From Mycoplasma testudinis ATCC 43263 (lineage in GTDB: Bacteria > Bacillota_I > Bacilli_A > Mycoplasmatales > Mycoplasmoidaceae), in assembly GCF_000687795.1 (NCBI RefSeq), contig NZ_JHXT01000012.1, positions 1 to 44,206 on the forward strand: DNA of 44,206 nucleotides, written 5' to 3'. Below the pieces are notes generated by a model. The model saw only the letters and a program-made list of their open reading frames with translations. It was not told where the DNA came from and made no database searches. Within the stretch, counting starts at the first letter, position 1. Every line of letters begins with the position of its first letter. Of the stretch, positions 8,870 through 18,074 are shown piece after piece. The position numbers were made by a program, and so were the translations under genes.

Positions 8870-10108
8870 ATGATAATAAAAAGAGAAATTTTTAATCGTA
8901 TTTTAAATTCAGTCGATTCTTTCCCTGTAACTTTAATCACTGGACCTAGACAAGTGGGAAAAAGTTTTCTGTGTTCTTTATTACATAAAGAAAAAAAATT
9001 TAATTACATTTCTTTAGATGTCCAAAAAAATTTGGAACTTGCGATTAATGATCCTGAATTGTTTTTGGATACTTATCAAGCCCCTTTGATAATAGACGAG
9101 ATTCAAAAAGCTCCGATTCTTTTTGAGTATCTTGCACCTATTGTCAATAACAAAAGATTCAATCAGCAAAACTCCAATGGAATGTTTGTTTTAACAGGCT
9201 CACATCAATTTAATTTAATGAAAAACGTAAGTGAATCACTTGCAGGCAGGGTGTCAATTATTAATGTTTCAGGATTATCTTTTAACGAAATTATCAAACG
9301 CGAAGAAATCCCTTTTAAAATAGATCCAAAGACAATCACAAAAAGAGCTCTCACTTCATTTACTAAAAAAGATCTTATAAATGTGATTTTTAAAGGATCT
9401 TTTCCAGAAATGCATGTTAACAAAAAGCTTGAATGGAAAAATTTCTATGACTCTTATGTCAATACATACATTAGCAAAGATGTTATAGAAATATTGCCAC
9501 TGAAGAAAAACTCATCGCTCTTTTTAAATTTTCTTGAAAACATTGCAAAAAATACAGGTGGAGAATTTATTGGAACTAACTTTGCTAGAGAGTTAGGCGT
9601 CGATTTAAAAACAATAGTGAACTGGTTAGGAATATTGCAAACATCAGGGCTTATAAAAATACTGTGTCCATGGGCAGAACAAAATTCTATTAGAACACTA
9701 ACAAAAAGAAATAAAGTCTATGTTAGCGATACAGGATTAGCTTGTTATTTATGCGGTTTATACGATCCTAAGAGTCTTGAAAAAAGTCAGTTAAGCGGAC
9801 GACTAATAGAAACTTTTGTAATTAATGAAATAATGAAAACCTATGAAAATTCAATTGATCAATCTGCTAAATTTTTTTATTATCGCGATCGGTATAAAAA
9901 TGAAATAGATTTAGTAATGTTAACAGATGGGAAAATAAATTTAATAGAAATAAAATCTGGAATAACATTTAGAAAAAAAGATATTGCTGCTTTTGAATAT
10001 TTCAAAGCTAGAGATTATGCAATTGATAAATCTGGAATTATTTGCACATCGCCTTCTTTGTATGCAATAGATAAGGACAGATACGTCTTCCCTATTTGGT
10101 CGATATAA
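8870..10108 (+). CDS. AAA ATPase with DUF4143 / nuclease-like C-terminus
   Basis: A 412-residue predicted ATPase. Walker A is GPRQVGKS at 25-32, Walker B LIIDE ends at Asp76-Glu77, and LTGSHQF looks like sensor 1. The middle carries a winged-helix-like segment, and the C-terminus has an EID...LIEIKSG arrangement (Asp347, Glu360, Lys362) typical of the PD-(D/E)XK-like fold in DUF4143 proteins. These proteins are widespread, often in many copies, and their role is unknown; toxin-antitoxin or defence roles have been suggested. It stands alone on the plus strand with its own promoter and a 22-bp repeat array. All four Trp codons are TGG and none TGA, unlike many neighbours, which hints at acquisition from a standard-code host. 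Confidence 0.85.
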   Translation: MIIKREIFNRILNSVDSFPVTLITGPRQVGKSFLCSLLHKEKKFNYISLDVQKNLELAINDPELFLDTYQAPLIIDEIQKAPILFEYLAPIVNNKRFNQQNSNGMFVLTGSHQFNLMKNVSESLAGRVSIINVSGLSFNEIIKREEIPFKIDPKTITKRALTSFTKKDLINVIFKGSFPEMHVNKKLEWKNFYDSYVNTYISKDVIEILPLKKNSSLFLNFLENIAKNTGGEFIGTNFARELGVDLKTIVNWLGILQTSGLIKILCPWAEQNSIRTLTKRNKVYVSDTGLACYLCGLYDPKSLEKSQLSGRLIETFVINEIMKTYENSIDQSAKFFYYRDRYKNEIDLVMLTDGKINLIEIKSGITFRKKDIAAFEYFKARDYAIDKSGIICTSPSLYAIDKDRYVFPIWSI

Positions 10109-10138
10109 ATACAGAAGATCTCTAAAACAATAATAAAT

Positions 10139-10157
10139 AAAATGATGCTATCATTTT
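10139..10157. terminator. Bidirectional hairpin between ATPase and exonuclease genes
   Basis: AAAATGAT and ATCATTTT form an 8-bp perfect stem around a three-base loop, with T- or A-rich flanks on both sides. It lies between the convergent ends of two genes, so it may end transcription from both. It is AT-rich and probably modest in strength. Confidence 0.55.
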
Positions 10158-10182
10158 TAAAAAATGATCAATATTTTTATTT

Positions 10183-11121
10183 TTAAATAAGATCTTTTTT
10201 ACTTATAAATCTGATGTGTTGAAATTGTTTCAAAATATCTTTTAATTTTGTTTTAGAATCTTTTTCAGAAACAACACAATAATCTGCATTTTCTAAACTA
10301 GATACAACGATTCCGCCGATTTTTCTAATCTTGACTAATAAGTTATTCAAAACTTGGTATTCGTAATCGATGGATTTTTCTACTTTGTAACGTTTCCCTT
10401 GTCAAACTGGTAAATTTAACAAAGCTTTATCATGTGCACATGCTTGAGTGTATAGGCGTGAACACTTTGACCGATTTTGACGTTCCTTGTGAATTTTAAA
10501 TCAATTCAAATAATAAGGCTTTGAAAACACAACAAATTCTTTTGAATCCAAAAGCACTTCTTGAATTGATTTATTTTTAAGTATACAAACTTCTTGAAAT
10601 ATCATAGCTGTCATTTTTGCATCATCTTCCGGCATGTGAAAAACTAAATTATGTGTTTTTTTATAGCCAATTAATTTGGTAAAGACATCAATTAATCTTT
10701 CGGTGTTTTTACTTCTGGTATACGTTTGATAAATTTTTTGAACATCAAAACATTTAAAATTTAAATAAGGTAAACGATATCTTTTACAAGCCCATTCCAT
10801 GGCGATTAAGTCGTTATGAAAACCGTAAGCAAAACAGATTGTATCTTCACCACTTGCTAATGCTTTGATTCGCTCATAGAATTTAGGAAACTCAGGTTGT
10901 TTAAAGTAATAATCTCTAGGATGGGCGTATTGAAATTTATGATCGTGTAGTTCAATATTTTCATCAAAGCGATTGTCTTGAGTTTGTCCTGGTGAGATTA
11001 CTAGATCGTCACTTTCAATAAGTTTGAAAGATTCATCGTATAATTGATATCCAAATTCACAGAGTTTACACAACCCTTTAAAACAATTCGACGATTCAGT
11101 GTCAAAAAACAGATATTTCAT
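10183..11121 (-). CDS. DnaQ-like 3'-5' exonuclease with BRCT-like tail
   Basis: A 312-residue protein. Residues 1-180 are a DEDD exonuclease: FFDTESS supplies the first Asp/Glu pair, a middle Asp lies in YGFHNDL, and HMPEDDAKM supplies the final His and Asp. The frame then passes TGA tryptophans at 10501 and 10402 and runs on for about 105 residues. The last 55 or so (KIGGIVVSSLENADYCVV, ending FISKKDLI) resemble a BRCT domain, with its paired Gly, a hydrophobic strand and a late hydrophobic helix. Bacterial epsilon-like exonucleases with a BRCT domain are known. The target may be DNA ends or RNA; the separate PolC in this window already has its own proofreading domain. The exonuclease call is firm, the BRCT call tentative. 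Confidence 0.8.
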
Positions 11122-11195
11122 TGAAAAAGCCTGATGATTAATAAAGTTTATAAATTATATATTTGCAGAACTAAATTGAAAAAATTTATCCATTA

Positions 11196-11229
11196 AAAAA
11201 TAAAAACGAAGTCATAGCATATGACTCCG
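11196..11229 (-). terminator. Intrinsic terminator of the GH84 gene
   Basis: On the minus strand CGGAGTCATA pairs with TATGACTTCG (10 bp, one G-T pair) around a three-base loop and is followed by TTTTTATTTTTT. It lies about 100 bases after the stop of the GH84 gene and before the exonuclease gene. Confidence 0.85.
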
Positions 11230-11330
11230 CTTTAACTATAATTGATAATGTTTTAACTATCAAATAATAAGATAACCATACAAACAATCTAGTCTATATC
11301 CATATAGAAGAATAGTTCTTTCTAATAATT

Positions 11331-14300
11331 TTAATGTCCAAGTAACATTTCGTAAAGTACCGGTGTAACACTACCTCATGAGATTCTAATTTGATAGATA
11401 TTGGTATCTGGCAAATTAGTAAATTTATTCAAACTATTATCTAATTTACCTAAAGCAACTCACGTTGGGGTCGAAGCAGTTACAGGATTAGTACGGACTT
11501 CAACTGTGGCATTAGACATCTTGTTCCCACCTTGTAAAAAGGTTAAATATTTTAATTTCAAATTATCAGATAATGTATATGTTAATTCTCCGTTTTGAGC
11601 ATCTTTCATATTTGGTTGATAGTAACTTAAAAAATTATTATCAGTCAAATTTTGTGGACCGTGGTCTTTTATTTCAACTACATTAGAACTAAACGTTGGG
11701 TCATTTGAAGTTGATACGTATTCGTTGTCGTTAATTTCAATTTCATTAATTTCAAGTCAACGGTACGGATAGTCTTGAGTAACGTTAACCCGAATATAGC
11801 GTGCAGCCACTTTATCAATTAATTCTCCAGACGCAATAACATAACCACCAGCTGGGTCACGTGTGTATCCTGCAGCACCATTTAGATCATCAACTTGTGG
11901 CGCTCCTGGTTTATTATCACCAACCTTAATTATTGGGGTTCAAGTCTTACCATCGGGTGAAATATCAACAGTTCCATTTCTTAAGTAATCAAGACTTCCT
12001 TCGGAATTAACAAGCGTCAATTTTTTAATCATTCTTGTTTGTCCCAAGTCGTACTCTACATATTGACCCTTCTTTTGTGTATCAGCAAATTTAGCACGAG
12101 ATCCACGGTTTTGATCAAACCAGTTGCCGGTTGTATGAATGGTGCGAGCATCTTCACCTTGGCTTACGTTGTTCATGTTAGTATCTTTAAATGTAATTCC
12201 TTTAAGAATATCTAAATTAACTTTAAATTGGTTTAGATCAAATTTTACAACGGAGTCTGTTTTATTAATGAGTCGAACATACCTAGCATCGTACGATTTA
12301 TCTGGAGTTTGTGATGCAACTGAAGTTCAATTTAAGCCATCAATAGACGATTCAATTGATAAATTAGCTAAGTTGTTAGACGTTTGAATTTCAAGTCCTT
12401 TAATCATTTGTAAACGATTTAATTTAATTCCAATATATTGATCCTTATCCAAAGTTATATTATTAGTAGGTAAAAGAGCATATGCTCCATCGGTTAACTG
12501 ATTTTGAATATTAGCATAAGTAGAATTGTTTGTAAAAGTAAACTGACTAGTTCTTTCGCTTACTTTAAATTCACTAAATCTCGCTCATTTAGGAACGTTA
12601 GTTTTATTAACTAAACGAATGTATTGGGCTTGAATTCCTTGGGTTGAAAAATCCGTTTCAATAGTATATGTTGAATTTCCATTAGGATTATTGTCAGAAT
12701 AGGTTGCATAAGTTTTTCATGTTTGATTATCAAGCGAATACTGCAAATCATATTGGTGTCATTTATCTGCATTGTCGGTTCCACCAACAACAATATGCAC
12801 TCTTCCAATATAATATGGTTTGCCATAATTAAATCCAATGAAATCTCCAGCTTTAGTTTGATCTCCAGGGGTTTCATACCAAACATTTGTGCTGTCATTA
12901 CCATCGGTCAAGTTGTTTTCAGAACTTCCAAATCTTGAGGCAACATTGTATCCTGAAGTTTTAAAAATTGATCCTTTTAAAACGGTGTCTGTATTAACAG
13001 GTTTGGCTTCCGTAGGGTTTGGTCTAATTAGTGTTTGTAATTCGCTTGCTAGTCTAGACATTAATTTTTTGGCAGCTGGAACAATATGTTGCACACCAAA
13101 TTCAGCATATTGGGTTCCGCCAACATAGTCAAAACCATATGAACGTGATTTGTTATATAAATTAACACCATTAGAATAATCAGTTCAAGCTTTTGCTAGA
13201 TCATTATTTTTAAGAGCAATAAAAGCGTTTAAAAAATTAATATTTGCGTCACTTATATTTTGCGCTGCGTTCAACCAATAAATAATTTGATTTCGCAATC
13301 TTTCATAACCTTGTGTCTTATAAGTGATAGCTGCATTATTAATTTTTTCAAATTCGGTTATTAAATCAAGAATAATTTTTTGTTTATTTTCATCCTTGTA
13401 ATTGTTCAATCCATTGTTAACAAAAGGGTCTAAAATTTTTGCTAACTCAACTGATTCGGGAATTGACCTAACCCGTCAGTCCATATTTTGATTTTGCATG
13501 TGTTTGCTTAACTCACGTAAAGCATCTGATGCTGCAGTAGACTGAGAATTCAAATGATCAACATAACTAAAAGCATTTTCTCACGCTTTATCACTTGTTT
13601 GCTTATCTTTTCAAATGTTTCAAGCATAATCTGAACCTAAAAAGATTGCTACTTTAGAAGGTTCAGACTGTTGCATTGGATTAAGCACAATCCCAGCCAC
13701 TGTACTTGGGTCGACTCCTGGATGTAAGAAAATGTCTTGCCCCCCCATAATTAAATGGTTTTTTGAATTGTCCGTAACTGGCCAGTTAACTCAATAAAAT
13801 GGAGGACGCCCCATTGCATTTTTAAATTGTTGGCCAAAATCAGATGTAACTTCTCCCCAAATCTTTCCACCAGTTTGAACTATTTGAACGCTTTTTGGTA
13901 AAGCTTTTAAATCAGTTCCTGGATTGCTACCATAATATGCAGCAGGAACATAAAATAAATCAGTTTTTAAATCCGGAATTGCCTTTTGCTTTTCGATTAG
14001 AAAATTTGTTAAATCAGTTAATAGCCTAATCATATTTGCATTTGAGGCTCCGCTCGCATCATCAGCTAATAATCCAATCTGACGAACTCCAGCTGTTATT
14101 ACTTGGCTAAACTTTGCTTCCATCACATTAAGATCGTTTTCATAATTATTATCAAAGCGAAAACGTTGGTTCATAAAAGCATGAACGGTTCATACGAAAC
14201 GTGTTTTAGATTCGTTGCCTACCTGGGCTGCGTGTTTGATTTTCTCTAACTCTGCTGGTGGATATAATTCTCGTCATTTAGAATTATGATAAGGGTCATT

Positions 14301-15344
14301 TTTTGGACCATAAATATACATGTTACTTTTTACTGTTCCACCAAATTTCATTAATTCTTCACGGTCGGCAAAACTTCAAGGATTTCCGTAATAACCTTCA
14401 ATAAAACCACGGTATTGAACATTCGCATAATCTTCAATAGCTACATTAAGAATATTGGTTTCTTGTGTGCTATCTAATAAATGTTCTAAAGTAACAACCC
14501 CATAAAATGCAGCATCCTGAGTTTTTCCCAAAATAAAAATATCATGATCTTTGACATAAAGTTGATATGCATCGTAATTGGTATCTTTTGTAAATAAATC
14601 TAAATTAATCAATTTCGACTGAGATTTAACATAATTATCAACAAATCCTGATGAACCAGCAATCCCTACATAAATATGCGTATTTTTAGAATCGGGTGTA
14701 TATTTTTGGGCAGCACTAGTTAAAACGACGTTGGGAAGCGTATCGATATTATTTTTATCTAAAACAGTTTGTAATTTATCTTTTGTATAAATATCAATTC
14801 CCGAATCATAAATTACTTCTGTTTTATCTAAAAATTGAAAACTTCCTCCCAAAAGCTTTACATTTTGGGGGGAAGGATAAATATCTTTCATTTGAGTGAT
14901 AACACTAGTTTTTAATCCCGATACTTTGACAACTCGTGTTAAACTGTCGTTACCATTTTTGATGGTTAATTGAACACTTACTTTATCTTTGATAGCATTT
15001 TTATTTGCAATAGTTTTAACTGAACTAATATAAGCCTTATTATTTAAATTTTTACTAATCAAATCTCGATCAGATGCTTTTATTAAATTCAAAAAAGCTT
15101 CCTGAGTATTATTAATCGATAAATGGTTAATACTATTTGCAAAGTCACTGGTTGTTAAATTTGAATTTTCAGCGGTAACAACTTCAGGAAAATTTTGAGT
15201 CGTCTGCTTTATTGGAATTTTATCAGTGTCTTTATCTTTATGCTGATTTTGCTGATTAGCACATGATGCAGCAATACCACCTATAATTGGGATAACACTT
15301 CCTAATGTCGATCAGAAAATGAGTTGATTTCTTCTTTTTTTCAT
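11331..15344 (-). CDS. Secreted GH84 beta-N-acetylglucosaminidase (hyaluronidase-like) lipoprotein
   Basis: A 1337-residue surface lipoprotein: basic start KKRRNQ, a hydrophobic stretch and the lipobox IAASC at about residues 24-28. Next come a small beta-rich module, a GH20b-like N-terminal domain (IYPSPQNVK), then the GH84 catalytic domain with [11 protein letters not shown] and the catalytic pair Asp428-Asp429 in LLADDASG. From about residue 750 on there are at least two, probably three, discoidin/CBM32-like modules. The family (NagH, NagJ, O-GlcNAcases) removes terminal N-acetylglucosamine from host glycans or proteins; annotation as hyaluronidase is common. The start ATG has GAGGT upstream. 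The frame holds many TGA Trp codons and no TAA or TAG. A G7 run lies in the catalytic domain (13740-13746). Confidence 0.9.
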
Positions 15345-15399
15345 TACTTTACCTCAATAAAATTCTTTAAATTTTTCATCTAATTAATTTATCTCCACT

Positions 15400-15408
15400 A
15401 GTATAACA
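15400..15408 (-). promoter_or_regulatory. Extended -10 promoter of the GH84 gene
   Basis: The minus strand reads TGTTATACT, an extended -10 element (TGn TATACT). It lies about 55 bases ahead of the ATG at 15344. No good -35 is visible. Translation signal GAGGT lies at about 15350-15355. Confidence 0.5.
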
Positions 15409-15673
15409 TAACCCTATTGTGGATTATGAGTTAAAAAATAGTAGATGCTGAAATCGGCTAGCAATTATAAAGAAGGATGAAATCGATAAAAAAAGAAAAT
15501 TAAAGACAATTTGTTAGAATTAAAGTTCATATAAAAAACATGAATATTTTTTAAAAAACTAATTGATCTTTGTTCTAAAAAATTCTTTTTATATTGCTTA
15601 CAAAAAGTTCTAAAAATATAAAAAATTGATCTCCTTCAAATACCTAAAAATATTGATATTTCTAATTGCAAAT

Positions 15674-15717
15674 AAAATCCCATTATACCTGATAATCAAT
15701 CAAGACAAAGGGATTTT
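15674..15717 (-). terminator. Possible terminator of the satP-like gene
   Basis: AAAATCCC and GGGATTTT are inverted copies separated by 28 bases, just downstream of the satP-like stop. The stem is perfect over eight bases, but the loop is long and the T run short, so this is weak evidence. Confidence 0.4.
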
Positions 15718-15752
15718 TAATTATTAAACAACCAGAAAACAAAAGAATTAAA

Positions 15753-16592
15753 TTATTTTTTAGTGTTTTGCTTTCTTGTAAATTTGGTAACAACTTTTTC
15801 TTTCATTCGGTTACCAAAAACTACAGTTTTTTCAGAAAATGTTTTATTAGCATACATTGCTTTGATGGCTGCTTCTTTTGCTTGTAATTTATCAATTGCT
15901 TCATCGCTTTGATCATGCAGGTGAATAATGATTTTACCAGCATCAAAAAAAGCCAAACAAGCAGCAATGAATAACGCTAAATATCTTATTAGATTTAAAA
16001 CAATGCTACCTGCATATCCAGCCTCGCTGTGATACCAACTAATGTAGTTATTTAATCATTCAAATCCATGTAGATTTAATGGAAGAGTAGCTAAAGAAAC
16101 AATAACATCTCATCCAAAAAATAATGCCAAAAAACCAACTACGGCAGCCAAATAATAATTACCTTCACGAATTGCGTGAATCGTAAAGAAAATAGTGATT
16201 AACATTCAAATCAAACTATACAAAATGTTTGGCAAAGCAAATTCAGGATTTCCGGTCGCACCAGCGGAAATTGCAGGAACAATTTGTAACATGGTAAATC
16301 CTAGTCAAAAGGCTGCAAAAGCAAAAAATACCGTTCCTGTAAATCATTGCTTTTTAATAAAAGACATAATTCCTGCAAACATTTGCAATAAACAACCAAA
16401 AGCAAATCCTAATGCTGCTGAAAATAAATTTGTAGCAAGTCCTGTCTGAGTCGCCTCTGGAAAACCTTGTCGACTTACAAAAAACGATCATAAACTCATC
16501 AACGATAGCACAATAGTTGGAACTCCGAATCCTAGCAATCCAATTGCGCTTCAATTAAATGTCTTTTTATTTTTTTCAAACTTTTTAATCAT
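15753..16592 (-). CDS. Acetate-uptake-type membrane protein (GPR1/FUN34/SatP family)
   Basis: A 279-residue protein with about six membrane segments. The N-terminal part ending IGLLGFGVPTIVLSL resembles the opening NPAPLGLLGFG segment of the family, and FAFGCLLQMFAGIMSF with TGTVFFAFAAFWLGF matches the second and third helices of SatP (acetate/succinate permease). The C-terminus is a basic cytosolic tail of about 60 residues. Nine TGA codons are read as Trp, many inside helices. The start ATG has GGAAGG upstream. Acetate is the end product of the Pta/AckA route, and pta is encoded at 35931, so export or re-uptake of acetate is a plausible role. Direction and substrate are inferred. Two inverted repeats precede the gene. 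Confidence 0.7.
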
Positions 16593-16636
16593 GCTTTACC
16601 TTCCTATATAAACTCAAATAAAAAAGTTCACTTAAA

Positions 16637-16662
16637 ACTAACTTTCAAAAGCGAAAGTTAGT
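16637..16662 (-). promoter_or_regulatory. Perfect 10-bp inverted repeat in the satP leader
   Basis: ACTAACTTTC and GAAAGTTAGT are perfect inverted copies around a six-base loop, 45 bases ahead of the satP-like ATG. A -10-like TATAAT on the minus strand at 16733-16738 would place it inside a leader of about 135 bases. After the stem the minus strand reads only TTTT, so it is either a weak attenuator or an operator. It could also end transcription coming from the Ohr gene upstream. Confidence 0.6.
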
Positions 16663-16683
16663 CTAAATAAACCTTTTGATTCC

Positions 16684-16696
16684 TACATTAAATGTA
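16684..16696. repeat. Palindrome upstream of the satP-like gene
   Basis: TACATT-A-AATGTA, a 13-base symmetric site between the possible -10 box at 16733 and the inverted repeat at 16637. Its size suits a dimeric repressor, but no regulator is encoded nearby. Confidence 0.4.
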
Positions 16697-16830
16697 ATGA
16701 TTTTTTAGTATTAAAGTTTATAACGCTTAAACATTATAGACTTTTATTTTTTAGGATGTTTAAAAAAACGTTGTTCAGTTGTTATAAAAATTTAATATTC
16801 TCGACGAATCAAGCATTATTTAACAAGCTT

Positions 16831-17256
16831 TTAGTGAACGTCTTTCCCATTAACACGCAAATATGTTAGATTTGAATCACCAACTAATTTAGATACCGGG
16901 CAAGTATTGTGAGTTTTTTTCATTAGTTCACCAACTAAAGCTAAATCAGTACCCTCAGGAACAGTAATTTCTACGCCCGACATTAGTTTATATCCTTTGC
17001 CTGGATCCATTGCTAAGTCAACAGTAGTCTTGATAGGACAATGCGATAAATCTAATCCCTTGGTTTTTGCATTATAAGCCATTGTTAACGAAAAACAATA
17101 AGCGTGAGCTGCTGCTAATAATTGCTCAGGGTTTTGATTTTGCAATTTTTGGCCTTTTTCGGTTTCTTTTGGTTTTGCGAACTTTCCTTCAAAAGTTTCT
17201 ACAACATCTTCTTCACCGACTAATGACTGAGCCGAGACTGTGTAAATTGAATTCAT
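16831..17256 (-). CDS. OsmC/Ohr-family peroxiredoxin-like protein
   Basis: A 141-residue protein of the OsmC/Ohr family, dimeric cytosolic thiol peroxidases that reduce organic hydroperoxides. The two redox cysteines are visible in HAYCFSL (Cys54) and NTCPVSK (near residue 118), and NPEQLLAAAHA is the usual helix before the first one. AGGAG lies 8 bases before the ATG. It is a paralogue of the next gene upstream, separated from it by a strong terminator, so the two are transcribed independently. M. genitalium also has two proteins of this family, not adjacent as far as I recall. OsmC versus Ohr subfamily is not settled. Confidence 0.87.
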   Translation of the reverse strand: MNSIYTVSAQSLVGEEDVVETFEGKFAKPKETEKGQKLQNQNPEQLLAAAHAYCFSLTMAYNAKTKGLDLSHCPIKTTVDLAMDPGKGYKLMSGVEITVPEGTDLALVGELMKKTHNTCPVSKLVGDSNLTYLRVNGKDVH

Positions 17257-17349
17257 AAAATTTCTCCTAGTAATGAATGGTTTGAATTTAACTAATCATA
17301 TATTAAAAATCCAACACCATTAGTAGTTTTGCTATAAAACTGCTATAAA

Positions 17350-17375
17350 TAAAAAAAACGTTTCCCACGGAAACG
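17350..17375 (-). terminator. Intrinsic terminator of the second OsmC/Ohr gene
   Basis: Minus strand CGTTTCC-GTG-GGAAACG (7-bp perfect stem, three-base loop) followed by eight T. It lies 27 bases after the stop of the gene at 17402. Confidence 0.9.
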
Positions 17376-17401
17376 ATTTAGAATTTTATTAAAAAATAAA
17401 A

Positions 17402-17833
17402 TTATCCGATTTTCACACCATTCACTTTTAAAAATAAAAAGTGATCAGCTTTGATAAGCTTTGAAAACGGGCACATAGCGTGAGACGCTTTAACTATTTC
17501 CACGGCTTTAGCATGGGGAATATCTGTTGGTAATGTTGCTTCAATTCCGGCATAAATATTAAATCCAGTTTCCTTGTCTGCGTGTAATTCTACTGTTGAT
17601 TTAATTGGTGTTTCTTTTAATTCGAAACCTGCATTTTTTGAAACGATTGCCATTGCTTGTGAAAAACAAGACGCATATGCTGCAGAGAATAATTGTTCGG
17701 GGTTATTCTTTTCTGTTTTTTTACCAATTGCCATTGGCGATGCTAAATATAGGCTCAATGAACCTTCAGTTGTTTCTACTAATCCTTCACGTCCTGCCTT
17801 AGCGATTGCAGAAACTTCATAAGCTTTACTCAT
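17402..17833 (-). CDS. OsmC/Ohr-family peroxiredoxin-like protein (second paralogue)
   Basis: 143 residues from ATG 17831-17833, chosen because GAGGT sits 9 bases ahead of it; the frame is open 10 codons further but with no ribosome site. Redox cysteines are in YASCFSQ and AMCPFSK, and NPEQLFSAAYA matches the paralogue downstream. Predicted function is the same: detoxifying organic hydroperoxides with two redox cysteines in the cytosol. Similarity to the 16831 gene is clear in the motif regions but moderate overall, so the duplication is old or one copy was acquired separately. Confidence 0.88.
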   Translation of the reverse strand: MSKAYEVSAIAKAGREGLVETTEGSLSLYLASPMAIGKKTEKNNPEQLFSAAYASCFSQAMAIVSKNAGFELKETPIKSTVELHADKETGFNIYAGIEATLPTDIPHAKAVEIVKASHAMCPFSKLIKADHFLFLKVNGVKIG

Positions 17834-18059
17834 ATTAATTGACCTCATAAGATATTGTGACAATTGGATGTTACATTAAATCCAATGATAAGAAAGGTAA
17901 TTTGCTCATCAATTTTAAAAATTTAGGTTCTATTTATACATTTCTAAAATTTTTGTAGATTCATAATGCAAATCCTAACACCATCTGAAAACAAAGCGAA
18001 AAAGTAAAAAAAATTAAAATATTTTTCTTAAATATTAGGCCTTTTCGACATTATATTTA

Positions 18060-18074
18060 ATAGGAGAATAAAAG
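18060..18074 (+). promoter_or_regulatory. Ribosome binding site and GTG start of the coiled-coil gene
   Basis: AGGAG at about 18062-18066 lies seven bases before the GTG start at 18074. A -10-like TATATT lies just upstream, at about 18052-18057, so the leader would be short. Confidence 0.55.

Larger units (their letters stand above)
15345..15752. other. 408-base gap between satP-like and GH84 genes
   Basis: On the minus strand it contains the GH84 promoter and ribosome binding site at its left end, and at its right end a possible long-loop terminator for the satP-like gene. The middle (about 15470-15660) is AT-rich with no reading frame, tRNA-like cloverleaf or strong hairpin that I can see. 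Confidence 0.6.

Noticed and set aside
8671-8940. Minus-strand 89-codon frame across the repeats
   Set aside because: Its sequence is just the translation of the tandem repeat and it overlaps the ATPase promoter and start; no ribosome site.
11281-11310. Palindromic CTATATCCATATAG as a regulatory site
   Set aside because: Short, AT-rich and located between a stop codon and its terminator, where an operator makes little sense.
12611-12904. Separate gene inside the GH84 region, minus strand
   Set aside because: It lies in another frame fully within the long GH84 frame, with low-complexity Ile/Met content.
16195-16554. Plus- and minus-strand frames inside the satP-like gene
   Set aside because: They are out of frame with the helix-rich gene that has a ribosome site and many Trp-TGA codons; shadows.
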